26,245 nucleotides of DNA, from NCBI GenBank assembly GCA_027074805.1, contig JALTCK010000087.1, positions 1 through 26,245 of the forward strand, given 5' to 3'. Below the pieces are notes generated by a model. That model saw nothing but the letters and a program-made list of their open reading frames with translations, ran no database searches and had not been told where the DNA came from. Shown piece by piece: positions 15,644 through 23,586 of the stretch. This DNA is from Thermococcus sp. Lineage in GTDB: Archaea > Methanobacteriota_B > Thermococci > Thermococcales > Thermococcaceae. The translations under genes and the position numbers were made by a program. Position 1 is the first letter of the stretch. Each line of letters starts with the position of its first letter.

Positions 15644-16261
15644 TTAAGTGAGCAGCGCCTCGACCAGTGCCACTATCTGCTCGTGAACTGTTTTGACGTC
15701 CTCGAAGGCGTTCACTATCTTCATCTCAGAGAAACGTTCAACCAGTTTGAGATAGTTTTCGCGCACCTTTTTCTGGAGTTCAAAAATCCTATCAAACTCG
15801 TTCTCAATGCTCCTGTCGTTTATCCGTTTCATGCTCTCTTTCACGGGGAGGTCCAATAGTATAACAAGGTCAGGTCTTATAGCGAACCGGTTTAAATCGA
15901 TGAGCCAGTCCAAGTCAAGCCCCCTGGCCCACTGATAGGCGAGAGATGAGTAAAAGTACCTGTCAGATATCACGACCTTACCTGATTCCAGTGAGGGTTT
16001 TATGAGCTTATTTACGTGCTCCGCACGGTCAGCCGCGAATAAAAGGGCCTCCGCCTCATAACTTATTCGAGCCCCATCTATTATGCCCTCATCTCCACCA
16101 GTCAGAACGAGCTTTCGGATCAGCTTTCCAAATGCTGTATCTGTGGGCTCCTTTGTTATAACAACTTCATACCCTCTTTCCTCGAACCATTTTCCAAGAA
16201 GTTTTGCCTGAGTTGACTTCCCTGCCCCATCTATGCCCTCAAAGACTATAAACTTCCCCAC
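15644..16261 (-). CDS. tmk: Thymidylate kinase (dTMP kinase)
   Basis: This 205-residue P-loop kinase makes dTDP from dTMP and ATP. Walker A is EGIDGAGKST (residues 8-17), the DR motif is SDRYFYSSLAYQ, and the thymidine/lid region is visible around PDLVILLDLPVKES. The open frame extends to an ATG at 16294, but the best start is GTG at 16261. GGAGGTGAAATC precedes it, and it leaves the N-terminus (GKFIVFEGIDG) like other archaeal Tmk proteins. It lies 70 nt downstream of the phosphohexomutase-like gene. dTTP supply is its role; the dUTPase at 25484 acts in the same pathway but is not linked here. Confidence 0.94.
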   Translation of the reverse strand: MGKFIVFEGIDGAGKSTQAKLLGKWFEERGYEVVITKEPTDTAFGKLIRKLVLTGGDEGIIDGARISYEAEALLFAADRAEHVNKLIKPSLESGKVVISDRYFYSSLAYQWARGLDLDWLIDLNRFAIRPDLVILLDLPVKESMKRINDRSIENEFDRIFELQKKVRENYLKLVERFSEMKIVNAFEDVKTVHEQIVALVEALLT

Positions 16262-16331
16262 GATTTCACCTCCAGCTAACCAACAGCCATCCATGTCTGC
16301 CCTTTTAACGTTTTCGAGGCGGAGTGAGGGT

Positions 16332-17039
16332 CTAAAGAACCTTCTTCATGTGGTCTATGAGCTTCCACATGCTCCCAAATTCTACCTCTTTACCACCCCA
16401 GTGAAACTCCACGACGCCCTCTGGCCTGAACCTGAGGCCAAAATCGTAGTTGCCCTTCTGGAGTTTGTGGAGGAACACTTCCTTCGGTTTAGGCGGGAGG
16501 TAGCTGGTCATCATGTCGTTTATCAGCTCAACCTCGAAGCCAAGATGCTCGTTCATGCGTGGAAACATCAGGACAGCTGGAGTGTTCATTGCGTCCACGA
16601 GGGCTTTTCTTCCAACTTTAAAGGAGTAACGCTTGAATATCTCATGCAGAAAGTCATCAAGGGCGTTTGGGTAATAAACAGTAGCGCCGATATCATTTGG
16701 ATGAGCCTCTATGAAACTCCTGGTTCCCATTATGGCCTCTATCTCCTCGATATCGATGCCGCTGACATAAACTCGTACACCGTTGTAATAGTAAACGTAA
16801 GCAAGGGGAAGACCCTTTCTGTGGGCAAAATCCTTGAGGGCTATTAGGGGTATAAGTCTGACGTCCATTATGGTCGAGCCGGTGCTGACGATACCAACCA
16901 CCATCGCCCTCTTTCCATACCTTGAGATGGCCCTTCCATCCCTACCCACTATTATGGTTCCGTGAGAAATGGTCCCTATTGCTCTTCCGAGGAGGGCCAG
17001 TTCCTCTGGGTTAAACTTCGGCGAATGATAAACCTCCAT
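16332..17039 (-). CDS. Phosphohexomutase-like protein lacking the catalytic serine loop
   Basis: This 235-residue protein resembles the first domain of phosphoglucomutase/phosphomannomutase enzymes. The segment GTIIVGRDGRAISRYGKRAMVVGIVSTG (split across about 27-55) matches the VGRDxR start of that domain, and STIMDVRLIPLIALKDFA follows as in the family. Where active enzymes have the phosphoserine loop TASHNP, this protein has YVYYYNGVRVYVSG (about 81-94), with no equivalent serine-histidine pair. The sugar-binding and phosphate-binding domains are absent, and length is about half of a full mutase. It is probably not a mutase and may be a binding or regulatory protein. ATG 17039 has GGTG 6 nt before it; GTG 17048 is less likely. 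Confidence 0.7.
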   Translation of the reverse strand: MEVYHSPKFNPEELALLGRAIGTISHGTIIVGRDGRAISRYGKRAMVVGIVSTGSTIMDVRLIPLIALKDFAHRKGLPLAYVYYYNGVRVYVSGIDIEEIEAIMGTRSFIEAHPNDIGATVYYPNALDDFLHEIFKRYSFKVGRKALVDAMNTPAVLMFPRMNEHLGFEVELINDMMTSYLPPKPKEVFLHKLQKGNYDFGLRFRPEGVVEFHWGGKEVEFGSMWKLIDHMKKVL

Positions 17040-17072
17040 CCGTATCACCCCGATTTACACATGTTACCACTT

Positions 17073-17369
17073 TCAATCCCCTATCAAACTATGCAGCCTC
17101 CTGAGGGCCACGTCGATGAACTGTTCCAAAGCTCCGGAGAGGTAACTCCAAGGGACTCTTGGCTCATTGTACGCCCCATCATTGTATTGGAGGGTATATC
17201 ACTGAGAGTTAATATAGTTTGCGGATATCCATGAACCCTATGGTGGGTGTACCATAGGAAGTGCACTTAAGACCATAAAAAAGCATCGGATGCCTATCAT
17301 AATGACAACGAATTTAGTCAATCCGTGGAATTTGTACAGTGGGAGGCCCTTATTCAACCAATTGGATAA
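17073..17369 (-). pseudogene. Remnant of a decayed gene, two protein-like pieces
   Basis: On the minus strand two open pieces in different frames end at stop codons and look protein-coding. The nearer piece (17073-17198, 41 codons) includes EPRVPWSYLSGALEQFIDVA, with good codon use, and ends 33 nt before the phosphohexomutase-like start. The farther piece (17238-17369) includes KGLPLYKFHGLTKFVVIMIG. Neither has a clear start codon with ribosome site. I do not recognise the parent family. Together with the inverted repeat at 17237-17258 they fill most of the 387-bp gap before PEP carboxykinase. Chance open frames remain possible. Confidence 0.3.
17237..17258. repeat. 8-bp perfect inverted repeat with 6-bp spacer
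   Basis: CCTATGGT and ACCATAGG flank GGGTGT. It lies about 130 bp upstream of the PEP carboxykinase TATA box, inside the gap holding the decayed gene. It could be a protein-binding site or a hairpin. Confidence 0.45.
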
Positions 17370-17386
17370 TCATCTCGACAAAGAAT

Positions 17387-17395
17387 TTTTTAAAG
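17387..17395 (+). promoter_or_regulatory. TATA box of PEP carboxykinase
   Basis: TTTTTAAAG lies about 35-40 bp before the ATG at 17427. A start near 17416 leaves a short leader with the GGAGG site. Confidence 0.5.
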
Positions 17396-17426
17396 TGGGG
17401 AAACAAGGGAGAACGGAGGCGATAAG

Positions 17427-19292
17427 ATGTCTCTCGAAAAGCTTGAAAAACTCCTTGAGAAGGAGCAGTTCGAAAAGATAAAATCCATCGACAACCCCGA
17501 ACTTCATGCGTTTCTGGCGGAGTGGATTGAATGGCTTGAGCCGAGCAGGGTCTTCGTCTGCAGCGATAGCCCGGAGGACGAGGACTATGTCCGTTGGAAG
17601 GCACTCTATTACGGGGAAGAGAGAATGCTCGAAACCCCCAACCACACCGTCCACTACGACAACTACTACGACCAGGCTAGGGACAAAGCTAACACGGCCA
17701 TCCTAACGCCGGGTGGGGAATCCCTCCCATACATCAACACGAAGGACAGGCAGGAAGGTCTAAAGGAGATACGAAATCTTATGAGGGGCATCATGCGGGG
17801 AAAGGAACTCTTCATATGCTTCTTTGTCCTCGGGCCAAAGAACTCGATATTCACTATTCCAGCGGTTCAACTCACCGATTCTGCATATGTTGCTCACTCA
17901 GAGTTCATACTCTACCGCAAAGGCTACGAGGAGTTTAGAAGACTTGGGAGACAGGCCAAGTTCTTCCGTTTCGTTCACAGTGAGGGTGAACTGGACGAGA
18001 GAAAGACGAGCAAGAACCTCGATAAGAGGAGAGTTTACATAGATCTCGAAGATGAGACGGTCTACTCCGTGAACACACAGTACGGAGGTAACACTATAGG
18101 TCTGAAAAAACCCGCCTTCAGGCTCACTATCAAGAGAGCCGTCGAGGAGGGCTGGCTCAGCGAGCACATGTTCCTGATGCGTGTCAACGGTCCCAACGGC
18201 AGAAAAACCTACTTCACGGGCGCCTACCCAAGCATGTGCGGGAAAACCTCAACGGCCATGATCCCTTGGGAGAACATAGTGGGTGATGACTTGACCTTCA
18301 TTCTCCCCGTCAACGGTGTGGCGAGGGGCGCGAACGTCGAGAAGGGAGTCTTTGGCATCATCCAGGGCGTCAACCCAGAGGACGACCCGATAATCTGGAA
18401 GGTTCTCCACTCTCCGGTCGAGATTATATTCTCGAACGTTCTGGTGAAGGACGGAAAGCCCTACTGGAATGACATGGGGGTTGAAATCCCAGAAGATGGA
18501 GAGAACCACAGCGGAAGGTGGTGGAAGGGCAAAAAAGACAGAGAAGGAAACGAGATTCCTCCGAGCCACAAAAACGCTCGATTCACCGTATCCCTTGAGC
18601 ACTTTCCAAACGTTGATTTGGATGCATTAGAGAACCCATGCGGCGTTGAAGTTGGTGGAATGATCTTTGGCGGTCGTGATAAGGACACTTGGCCACCGGT
18701 GAGGGAAGCCTTCGACTGGAAGCACGGGGTTATAACGATGGGTGCATCGCTCGAGAGCGAGACGACCGCTGCAACGCTTGGTAAGGAGGGAGTTAGGGCC
18801 TTCAACCCGATGGCCATCCTCGACTTCATGAGCGTCCACCTCGGCGACTACATAAGGAACTACCTCGACTTCGAAAAGAGGCTTAAGAAGACACCGAGGA
18901 TATTCGCGGTCAACTACTTCCTCCGGGAGAACGGGAAATGGCTCAACCACAAGCTCGACAAGGGCGTCTGGCTCAAGTGGATGGAGCTCCGCGTCCACGG
19001 CGACGTAGATGCCATAGAGACCCCAATAGGATACATACCGAGGTACGAAGACCTAGAAAGGCTCTTTAAGGAGATCCTGGGCAAGGAGTACACTAGAGAG
19101 GCCTATGAGAAGCAGTTCAAGATACGGGTTCCAGAGTTGCTGGAAAAGATAGACCGCATTGAGGAAACTTACAGGAAGCTTAACAACGTCCCAGAGGAGC
19201 TCTTCGAAGAGTTGGAAGGGGAAAGAAGGAGGCTTCTCGAGGCACAGAAAAAGTATGGAGACTATATAAGCCCCTTCGTGCTGGAAAAATGA
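17427..19292 (+). CDS. pckG: Phosphoenolpyruvate carboxykinase (GTP)
   Basis: This 621-residue enzyme interconverts oxaloacetate plus GTP with PEP, CO2 and GDP. It matches the GTP-dependent family, not the ATP-dependent one. The P-loop with its reactive cysteine reads PSMCGKTSTA (Cys271), followed by the metal and nucleotide segment NIVGDDLTF. YGGNTIGLKKPAFRL and the GMIFGGRDKDT motif are also diagnostic. Length is typical. GGAGG lies 8 nt before the ATG and a TATA box at 17387-17395. It is flanked by gaps on both sides, so it is transcribed alone. In Thermococcus it works at the PEP/oxaloacetate node, in either gluconeogenesis or C4 acid formation. Confidence 0.97.
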   Translation: MSLEKLEKLLEKEQFEKIKSIDNPELHAFLAEWIEWLEPSRVFVCSDSPEDEDYVRWKALYYGEERMLETPNHTVHYDNYYDQARDKANTAILTPGGESLPYINTKDRQEGLKEIRNLMRGIMRGKELFICFFVLGPKNSIFTIPAVQLTDSAYVAHSEFILYRKGYEEFRRLGRQAKFFRFVHSEGELDERKTSKNLDKRRVYIDLEDETVYSVNTQYGGNTIGLKKPAFRLTIKRAVEEGWLSEHMFLMRVNGPNGRKTYFTGAYPSMCGKTSTAMIPWENIVGDDLTFILPVNGVARGANVEKGVFGIIQGVNPEDDPIIWKVLHSPVEIIFSNVLVKDGKPYWNDMGVEIPEDGENHSGRWWKGKKDREGNEIPPSHKNARFTVSLEHFPNVDLDALENPCGVEVGGMIFGGRDKDTWPPVREAFDWKHGVITMGASLESETTAATLGKEGVRAFNPMAILDFMSVHLGDYIRNYLDFEKRLKKTPRIFAVNYFLRENGKWLNHKLDKGVWLKWMELRVHGDVDAIETPIGYIPRYEDLERLFKEILGKEYTREAYEKQFKIRVPELLEKIDRIEETYRKLNNVPEELFEELEGERRRLLEAQKKYGDYISPFVLEK

Positions 19293-19316
19293 AGGGAGTC
19301 CCATTTTTCATTTTTG
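19284..19316 (+). terminator. Terminator hairpin and oligo-T after PEP carboxykinase
   Basis: GAAAAATG and CATTTTTC form an 8-bp inverted repeat around a 10-nt loop, spanning the stop codon. It is followed by another T5 run. Oligo-T stretches end archaeal transcripts, so this is a likely terminator. Confidence 0.55.
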
Positions 19317-19374
19317 TGGTCCTAATGCGGAAATTCTAAAGCTTTTCTTCATCTTCTACTCGTTTTAGCCAGAT

Positions 19375-19550
19375 ATGGCTAGAGAACTAATTGCACCTCT
19401 GTTCTATAAGTCTAGATCGGCATGCGTTCTCTTGTACCCTCCCGGTCAGTGATAAGCTTGTAATTCAACCTACCGAGTGTTTTGATAATCGATCCAGCCA
19501 TGGTGTTATACAGACTCCTCGAGGAGGGCTGGCTCAGCAAAACCCTTTGA
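19375..19550 (+). pseudogene. Probable broken small gene
   Basis: An ATG at 19375 opens a piece starting MARELIAPLFYKSRSACVLL that stops at 19450-19452. In another frame a second piece, interrupted by one TAA, continues to 19548-19550 and includes VLIIDPAMVLYRLLEEGWLS. The two could be one small gene of about 58 codons broken by a frameshift and a stop. I do not recognise the family. It lies in the 268-bp gap between pckG and gltX. The last part contains a 20-bp exact copy of a pckG segment. Confidence 0.3.
19519..19538 (+). repeat. 20-bp exact copy of a pckG internal segment
   Basis: TCGAGGAGGGCTGGCTCAGC occurs here and at 18142-18161 inside pckG, on the same strand. Both copies read EEGWLS in their own frames (RAVEEGWLSE in PEPCK, RLLEEGWLSK here). 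Flanking bases are only weakly similar. Confidence 0.75.
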
Positions 19551-19560
19551 AATAAAAAGG

Positions 19561-21279
19561 TCACTTGTGGGCAAATATCGCCCGGACCTTCCCATCTTTT
19601 ACTTCATCTATCCTCACAAAGCCAAAGCGTTCGAACTGGACTATATCATCTACCTTAACGTCTGCATCACTCTCTAGAACTCCAGCTCTAATCACGAGAT
19701 CATCTCCCTCGGGAACCCAAACTTCACAGGGCCTCCCCTCTGTGACCCAGTGCACCATTCTCCAGCGGTTTTCCCTCGCTACCTCGTACTCAACGCTGTG
19801 GAACCTGGCCTTGATTCCGTCCTCGCTAGCCTCGAGGATCTCGACGTTGAAGAGGTCCTTCAACCTCACAAAGTTGCCCGGCTTGAATAGTTCCATGTCA
19901 TCCTTCGAGACGTAGACGGGTTTGCCCGGCTTGAACTTGAGCTTTCTAGTTCCCCTCTCAGGGTAATCGGGGTGGAGCGGTATCTCAGCAACTAACTCCT
20001 TAGCCTCCTCCACGTACATCGGAATCGGGTCCGCCACGAAGAAGTAGCGGTTCGCTATCGGCTCGACTATGCGTCTGTTTATCGCAGCTAAGTTGTCCCA
20101 GCTTATCGTTGTGTCGCTCCTCTTTAAACCAACTTCAATGATGAGCTCCCTTATCGCCTCAGGCCTTATGCCGCGCCTCTTTAGGGCGCGAATCGTTCCC
20201 AGCCTGGGATCGTCCCAGCCGAGGTACTTGCCCTCCTGGATTCCCTTCCTCGTTTTTGACTTGCTGAGGATGACCCCCTCAATGCTGAGCCTCCCGTGGT
20301 GAACGGTTACTGGGTATTCCCAGCCGAAGTACTCGTAGACGTAGCGCTGCCTCGTCTCGTTCTCGGCGTGCTCCTGACCGCGGAATATGTGGGTTACGCC
20401 GAGCTCGTGGTCGTCTATGGCCGAGGCGAAGTTGTAGAGCGGCCAGACGCGGTACTTATTGCCGGTCCTCGGGTGGTTGGGATCGTCGATGATCCTCAAA
20501 GCGGGCCAGTCCCTAACCGCTGGATTCGGGTGCTTGAGGTCGGTCTTTATCCTGACTACCGCTTCGCCCTCCTTGTACTCACCGCTCAGCATCTTCCTCC
20601 ATCTTTCAAGCTGAACCTCAACCGGCTCTTCCCTGTGGGGGCAGGCTATTCCCTTATCCCTGAGCTCGCGGAACTTCTCCGGCTTGCAGGTGCAGACGTA
20701 GGCCTTGCCCATCTTTATGAGCTTCTCGGCGTAGTCGTAGTATATCTCCAACCTGTCACTGGCGATGTGTATCTCATCCACCTTGAAGCCGAGCCACTCC
20801 AAGTCTTCCTTAATCCACTCATAGAACTTCGGCTCGGGCCTCTTGACCTTCGGGTCCGTGTCGTCGAAGCGGAGGATGAACTTCCCGCCGTAGATCCTCG
20901 CGTACTCGTGACTTAAAATAGCAGCTCTCGCGTTCCCGAGGTGGAAAGCCCCATCCGGGTTCGGTGCGAAGCGGGTAACTACTTTCCCTTTCTCCGCCTT
21001 GGGAAGCGGTGGAAGGCTCTTCTTTTCCTCTTTCTTGGTCCTCCTCTCCTCGAAGAACTCGGGGTAGATTTCCCTCAGCTTCGCCTCCTGCACCTCCAAG
21101 CTGAGGGAGTTGACCTTCTCAACTATTTCGTTCACGAGCGGGATTATCTCCTTTGCCTTTGGTCTAAGCTCCGGGTTCTCCCCGAGGACCTTCCCTATGA
21201 CGGCTTTTTGGTTAGCCTTCCCCTTATGGGTGTAAGCGTTGATGAGCGTGTACTTCCAGATTAGCTCCTCCACGTTCAT
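19561..21279 (-). CDS. gltX: Glutamyl-tRNA synthetase, archaeal type
   Basis: This 572-residue class Ic synthetase charges tRNA-Glu, and in archaea usually also tRNA-Gln with glutamate. The ATP motif HIGH appears as HLGN (113-116) in APNPDGAFHLGNARA, and KMSKS appears as LSKSK. A cysteine set in CTCKPEKFRELRDKGIACPH could bind zinc. The C-terminal beta-barrel anticodon-binding domain follows the archaeal/eukaryotic pattern, with a helical N-terminal extension of about 90 residues. The frame opens at GTG 21288, but ATG 21279 has GGTGA 6 nt before it. A TATA box (AGTTTATAAC) lies at 21311-21320, so it can be expressed apart from dnaG upstream. Confidence 0.96.
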   Translation of the reverse strand: MNVEELIWKYTLINAYTHKGKANQKAVIGKVLGENPELRPKAKEIIPLVNEIVEKVNSLSLEVQEAKLREIYPEFFEERRTKKEEKKSLPPLPKAEKGKVVTRFAPNPDGAFHLGNARAAILSHEYARIYGGKFILRFDDTDPKVKRPEPKFYEWIKEDLEWLGFKVDEIHIASDRLEIYYDYAEKLIKMGKAYVCTCKPEKFRELRDKGIACPHREEPVEVQLERWRKMLSGEYKEGEAVVRIKTDLKHPNPAVRDWPALRIIDDPNHPRTGNKYRVWPLYNFASAIDDHELGVTHIFRGQEHAENETRQRYVYEYFGWEYPVTVHHGRLSIEGVILSKSKTRKGIQEGKYLGWDDPRLGTIRALKRRGIRPEAIRELIIEVGLKRSDTTISWDNLAAINRRIVEPIANRYFFVADPIPMYVEEAKELVAEIPLHPDYPERGTRKLKFKPGKPVYVSKDDMELFKPGNFVRLKDLFNVEILEASEDGIKARFHSVEYEVARENRWRMVHWVTEGRPCEVWVPEGDDLVIRAGVLESDADVKVDDIVQFERFGFVRIDEVKDGKVRAIFAHK

Positions 21280-21310
21280 TCTACTCACCGGTTGGAAAAG
21301 GAAGAGAGAA

Positions 21311-21320
21311 GTTATAAACT
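21311..21320 (-). promoter_or_regulatory. TATA box of gltX
   Basis: The minus strand reads AGTTTATAAC, about 35 bp before ATG 21279. A start near 21291 leaves a leader of about 12 nt carrying GGTGA. Confidence 0.55.
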
Positions 21321-21367
21321 TACTCCCGGTTCCAAGTTGGAAGGGTAGAAGAAAAGAGGGCGGAGAT

Positions 21368-22759
21368 TCACTCCGCGAAGGTGATTATCTTCAGGTTCAC
21401 AGGACGTCTTACGACGTTATACTTCCTTGCACCAACGAGGTACTTGACGCCGGTTTCACTAACCGTGTCTATAAGCCTCTGGGTTATCACACCGTTGAAG
21501 ACAACGGCGTAGACGTCCTTGCGTTCCATGAGTTTGCTCGTGAGCTCTCTGACGGGAATCTCCGCCAACACCTTCTTATCCTTGTCTAGGAGCAGGGCAG
21601 TTGACTCCTTCCCGCTCTTCACGCGCTCAATGAACTCATTGAACTCACCGCTCGCCGGCTTAGGCTGTGGTATTGGCTTTATTATCTTCTCCGCCGGCGC
21701 AGGAGGTTTCGACTTTTCGGGCTGCCTGTGCTGAACTGCAGGCTGGAGTTGGGGATGTGGGGTGGGAGTCGGCTTCTCCTCCTTTTCCTCCACAGCCTTT
21801 GCCTTTTCTTTCTCCCTTATAACGTCATAGAAGTTCTTGCCCTTATAGAATATCTCGGTTATCACCTGCTCCGCGGGTACCTTGCTCCTGAGGGACTTGA
21901 CTATCTCCTTCTTGGTGAGCTCTTCGACCTCCTTTCCTTCAGGCGCACGAGCCACATAGTCTACATCCGCAACCTGCAGGAGCTCCTTGAGGATGAGCTC
22001 TCCACCGCGGTCGCCGTCGGTAAAAGCCGTGACGATTCTCTCCTTGCTCAGCTTGATTATCGTCTCTGGAACTGATGTTCCCTCAACGGCTATGGCATTC
22101 TTTATCCCATGCTTGAGCAGGTTGAGAACGTCTGCTCTGCCCTCAACGACTATTATGGAGTCGGAAAAAGGCACGTGGGGACCAGCAGGGAGCTTCTCTG
22201 GACCGTACTCTATGAGCTCCTTTGCTCTTACCGCCTTCTTTACCTCCTCGGTGAGCTCCTGAGTCTCCGGAATCTCCTGCTCCATGAGACTCTCGAGGAT
22301 CTCCTTGGCCCTCTCGATGATGTACTTCCTCTTAGTTGCCCTGACGTCTTCGATGCGGAGAACCTTAATCTTAGCCTCTGCCGGACCGACACGGTCTATG
22401 GTTTCGAGCGCGGCTGCCAATATCGCCGTCTCGACTCTGTCTAGGCTTGATGGAACAGTTATCGTTCCGTAGGTCTTGCCAGCTTTTGTGTGAACTTCAA
22501 CCCTTATCCTGCCAATCCTTCCGGTCTTCTGGAGCTCCCTGAGGTCAAGGTCATCTCCGAGAAGGCCTTCAGTCTGACCAAAAATTGCGCCGACAACGTC
22601 AGGCCTTTCAACAATACCATTTGCCTCAAACTCAGCATAAACCACGTATTTAGTGGTTCCAAACTCGTCTTTAGCCGACATACTACCACCTTCTTTTCTT
22701 TTTTCAATCCTCTGTTTTTCAGCCAAAACATGGTGGAGCACTGTCTTTTTCCTCTTCAT
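21368..22759 (-). CDS. dnaG: Archaeal DnaG-type primase
   Basis: This protein has a conserved archaeal DnaG N-terminal domain (from DEFGTTKYVVYAEFEANG) and a Toprim domain. The Toprim glutamate is Glu206 in VVEGRADV and the acidic cluster is TDGDRGG (about 247-253). A proline-rich linker (about 330-370) precedes the C-terminal segment. In archaea DnaG is a subunit of the RNA exosome and shows primase activity in some species. The ATG at 22759 overlaps the upstream stop as ATGA and has GGAGGGGATTCG before it, giving 463 residues. An internal in-frame ATG at 22681 also has a GGTGG site and would give 437 residues. The zinc-finger and helicase-binding parts of bacterial DnaG are absent. Confidence 0.95.
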   Translation of the reverse strand: MKRKKTVLHHVLAEKQRIEKRKEGGSMSAKDEFGTTKYVVYAEFEANGIVERPDVVGAIFGQTEGLLGDDLDLRELQKTGRIGRIRVEVHTKAGKTYGTITVPSSLDRVETAILAAALETIDRVGPAEAKIKVLRIEDVRATKRKYIIERAKEILESLMEQEIPETQELTEEVKKAVRAKELIEYGPEKLPAGPHVPFSDSIIVVEGRADVLNLLKHGIKNAIAVEGTSVPETIIKLSKERIVTAFTDGDRGGELILKELLQVADVDYVARAPEGKEVEELTKKEIVKSLRSKVPAEQVITEIFYKGKNFYDVIREKEKAKAVEEKEEKPTPTPHPQLQPAVQHRQPEKSKPPAPAEKIIKPIPQPKPASGEFNEFIERVKSGKESTALLLDKDKKVLAEIPVRELTSKLMERKDVYAVVFNGVITQRLIDTVSETGVKYLVGARKYNVVRRPVNLKIITFAE

Positions 22760-23157
22760 CGAATCCCCTCCATAAGGGGGTCAGAAACGGAGACAATCTT
22801 AAGGTAAAGGCCGTAGAGGTCCTCAATTCCCTTGATATCCTTTTTGGAGAGTTTCTTCAACTCCCTTCTGGTTTCCGTATCCACCCTGCAGGGATAACCC
22901 GCCAGATACCTAGTGAGCTTCCCTGCGAGTTCCTCGCCTTTTCTGTCAAAGTCTGTGAGTATCATGATTTCCTTATACGATGATGCGATGAGAGCGATTT
23001 CCGCCAACGGGAAGCGGGACAACCTTATTATCTCCGCCCTGACCCCCAGATTCCTCAGAGCCACCTCGTCTCTCATGCCCTCCACGATGAGGGCACCTTC
23101 AAACTCTCGCAGTTTATCTATAAGCTCCAGGAATCTTTTATAGTTTTCGGCATGCAT
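22756..23157 (-). CDS. Small Toprim-domain protein
   Basis: This 133-residue protein is essentially one Toprim domain: the catalytic glutamate lies in LIVEGMRDEVAL (Glu26) and the acidic pair in LTDFDRKGEEL. It resembles the UPF0292/COG1658-type small primase-like or RNase M5-like proteins of archaea, whose substrate is not settled. The frame runs up to 23235, but ATG 23157 (MHAENYKRF) matches the domain boundary. Its ribosome site is weak, and ATG 23181 is an alternative. Its stop overlaps the dnaG start by ATGA, so two Toprim proteins are translated in tandem. An RNA-processing link with the exosome subunit DnaG is plausible but inferred. Confidence 0.82.
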   Translation of the reverse strand: MHAENYKRFLELIDKLREFEGALIVEGMRDEVALRNLGVRAEIIRLSRFPLAEIALIASSYKEIMILTDFDRKGEELAGKLTRYLAGYPCRVDTETRRELKKLSKKDIKGIEDLYGLYLKIVSVSDPLMEGIR

Positions 23158-23201
23158 ACCTGCCGTCCCCCATGATGTCATTGAGGTTATTAAGTTTGCC
23201 C

Positions 23202-23540
23202 TCACAACCGGTAACGATATCCAAAGACCGGCCACTTTGTAAAACCACTTTTGCTACCGTACCACAGTGCCAGGGCCGCCCCTCCCACCGGAAAGGCGAA
23301 GAGGAGAGCGCTCTCAACTCCGCGAGGAGTGATGTAGTGGGCTATCACCAGAGCAACTATGAAGCCTGAAGTGAACCCAAGGAAAAAATACATGAACGCG
23401 GCAGCAAACCTCGGCCTCAAAACGGAGACGAGCAGGAAACCAGTCACAATCGTTGCGGCTATCAGCCCTGGAACCCCCCCAGTGAAGTATGAGAAGGCGA
23501 GGAAAACTGCTGTTGATACCGCGACCCAGAGGTCTTTCAT
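23202..23540 (-). CDS. Small multi-pass membrane protein, 112 aa
   Basis: This 112-residue protein has about four hydrophobic helices (about 5-20, 24-40, 46-68 and 78-92) and a basic C-terminus. There are no catalytic motifs. The ATG at 23540 follows GGTGAGCGG with good spacing. It lies 44 nt upstream of the small Toprim gene and 46 nt after the radical SAM gene, so it may be co-transcribed with the Toprim-dnaG pair. I do not recognise the family. Confidence 0.7.
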   Translation of the reverse strand: MKDLWVAVSTAVFLAFSYFTGGVPGLIAATIVTGFLLVSVLRPRFAAAFMYFFLGFTSGFIVALVIAHYITPRGVESALLFAFPVGGAALALWYGSKSGFTKWPVFGYRYRL

Positions 23541-23586
23541 CCGCTCACCATCTTGGTTTAGTGATGGGAACGTAAAAAGCTTTCCC

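Noticed and set aside
17197..17213. TATCAC half-site resembling the Thermococcales glycolytic motif (TATCAC-N5-GTGATA) upstream of pckG
   Set aside because: The second half (GTTAAT) matches only partly and the site lies about 175 bp before the pckG TATA box, unlike known Tgr sites.
20296..20916. 206-codon plus-strand frame opposite gltX
   Set aside because: Antisense shadow of a clearly identified synthetase gene.
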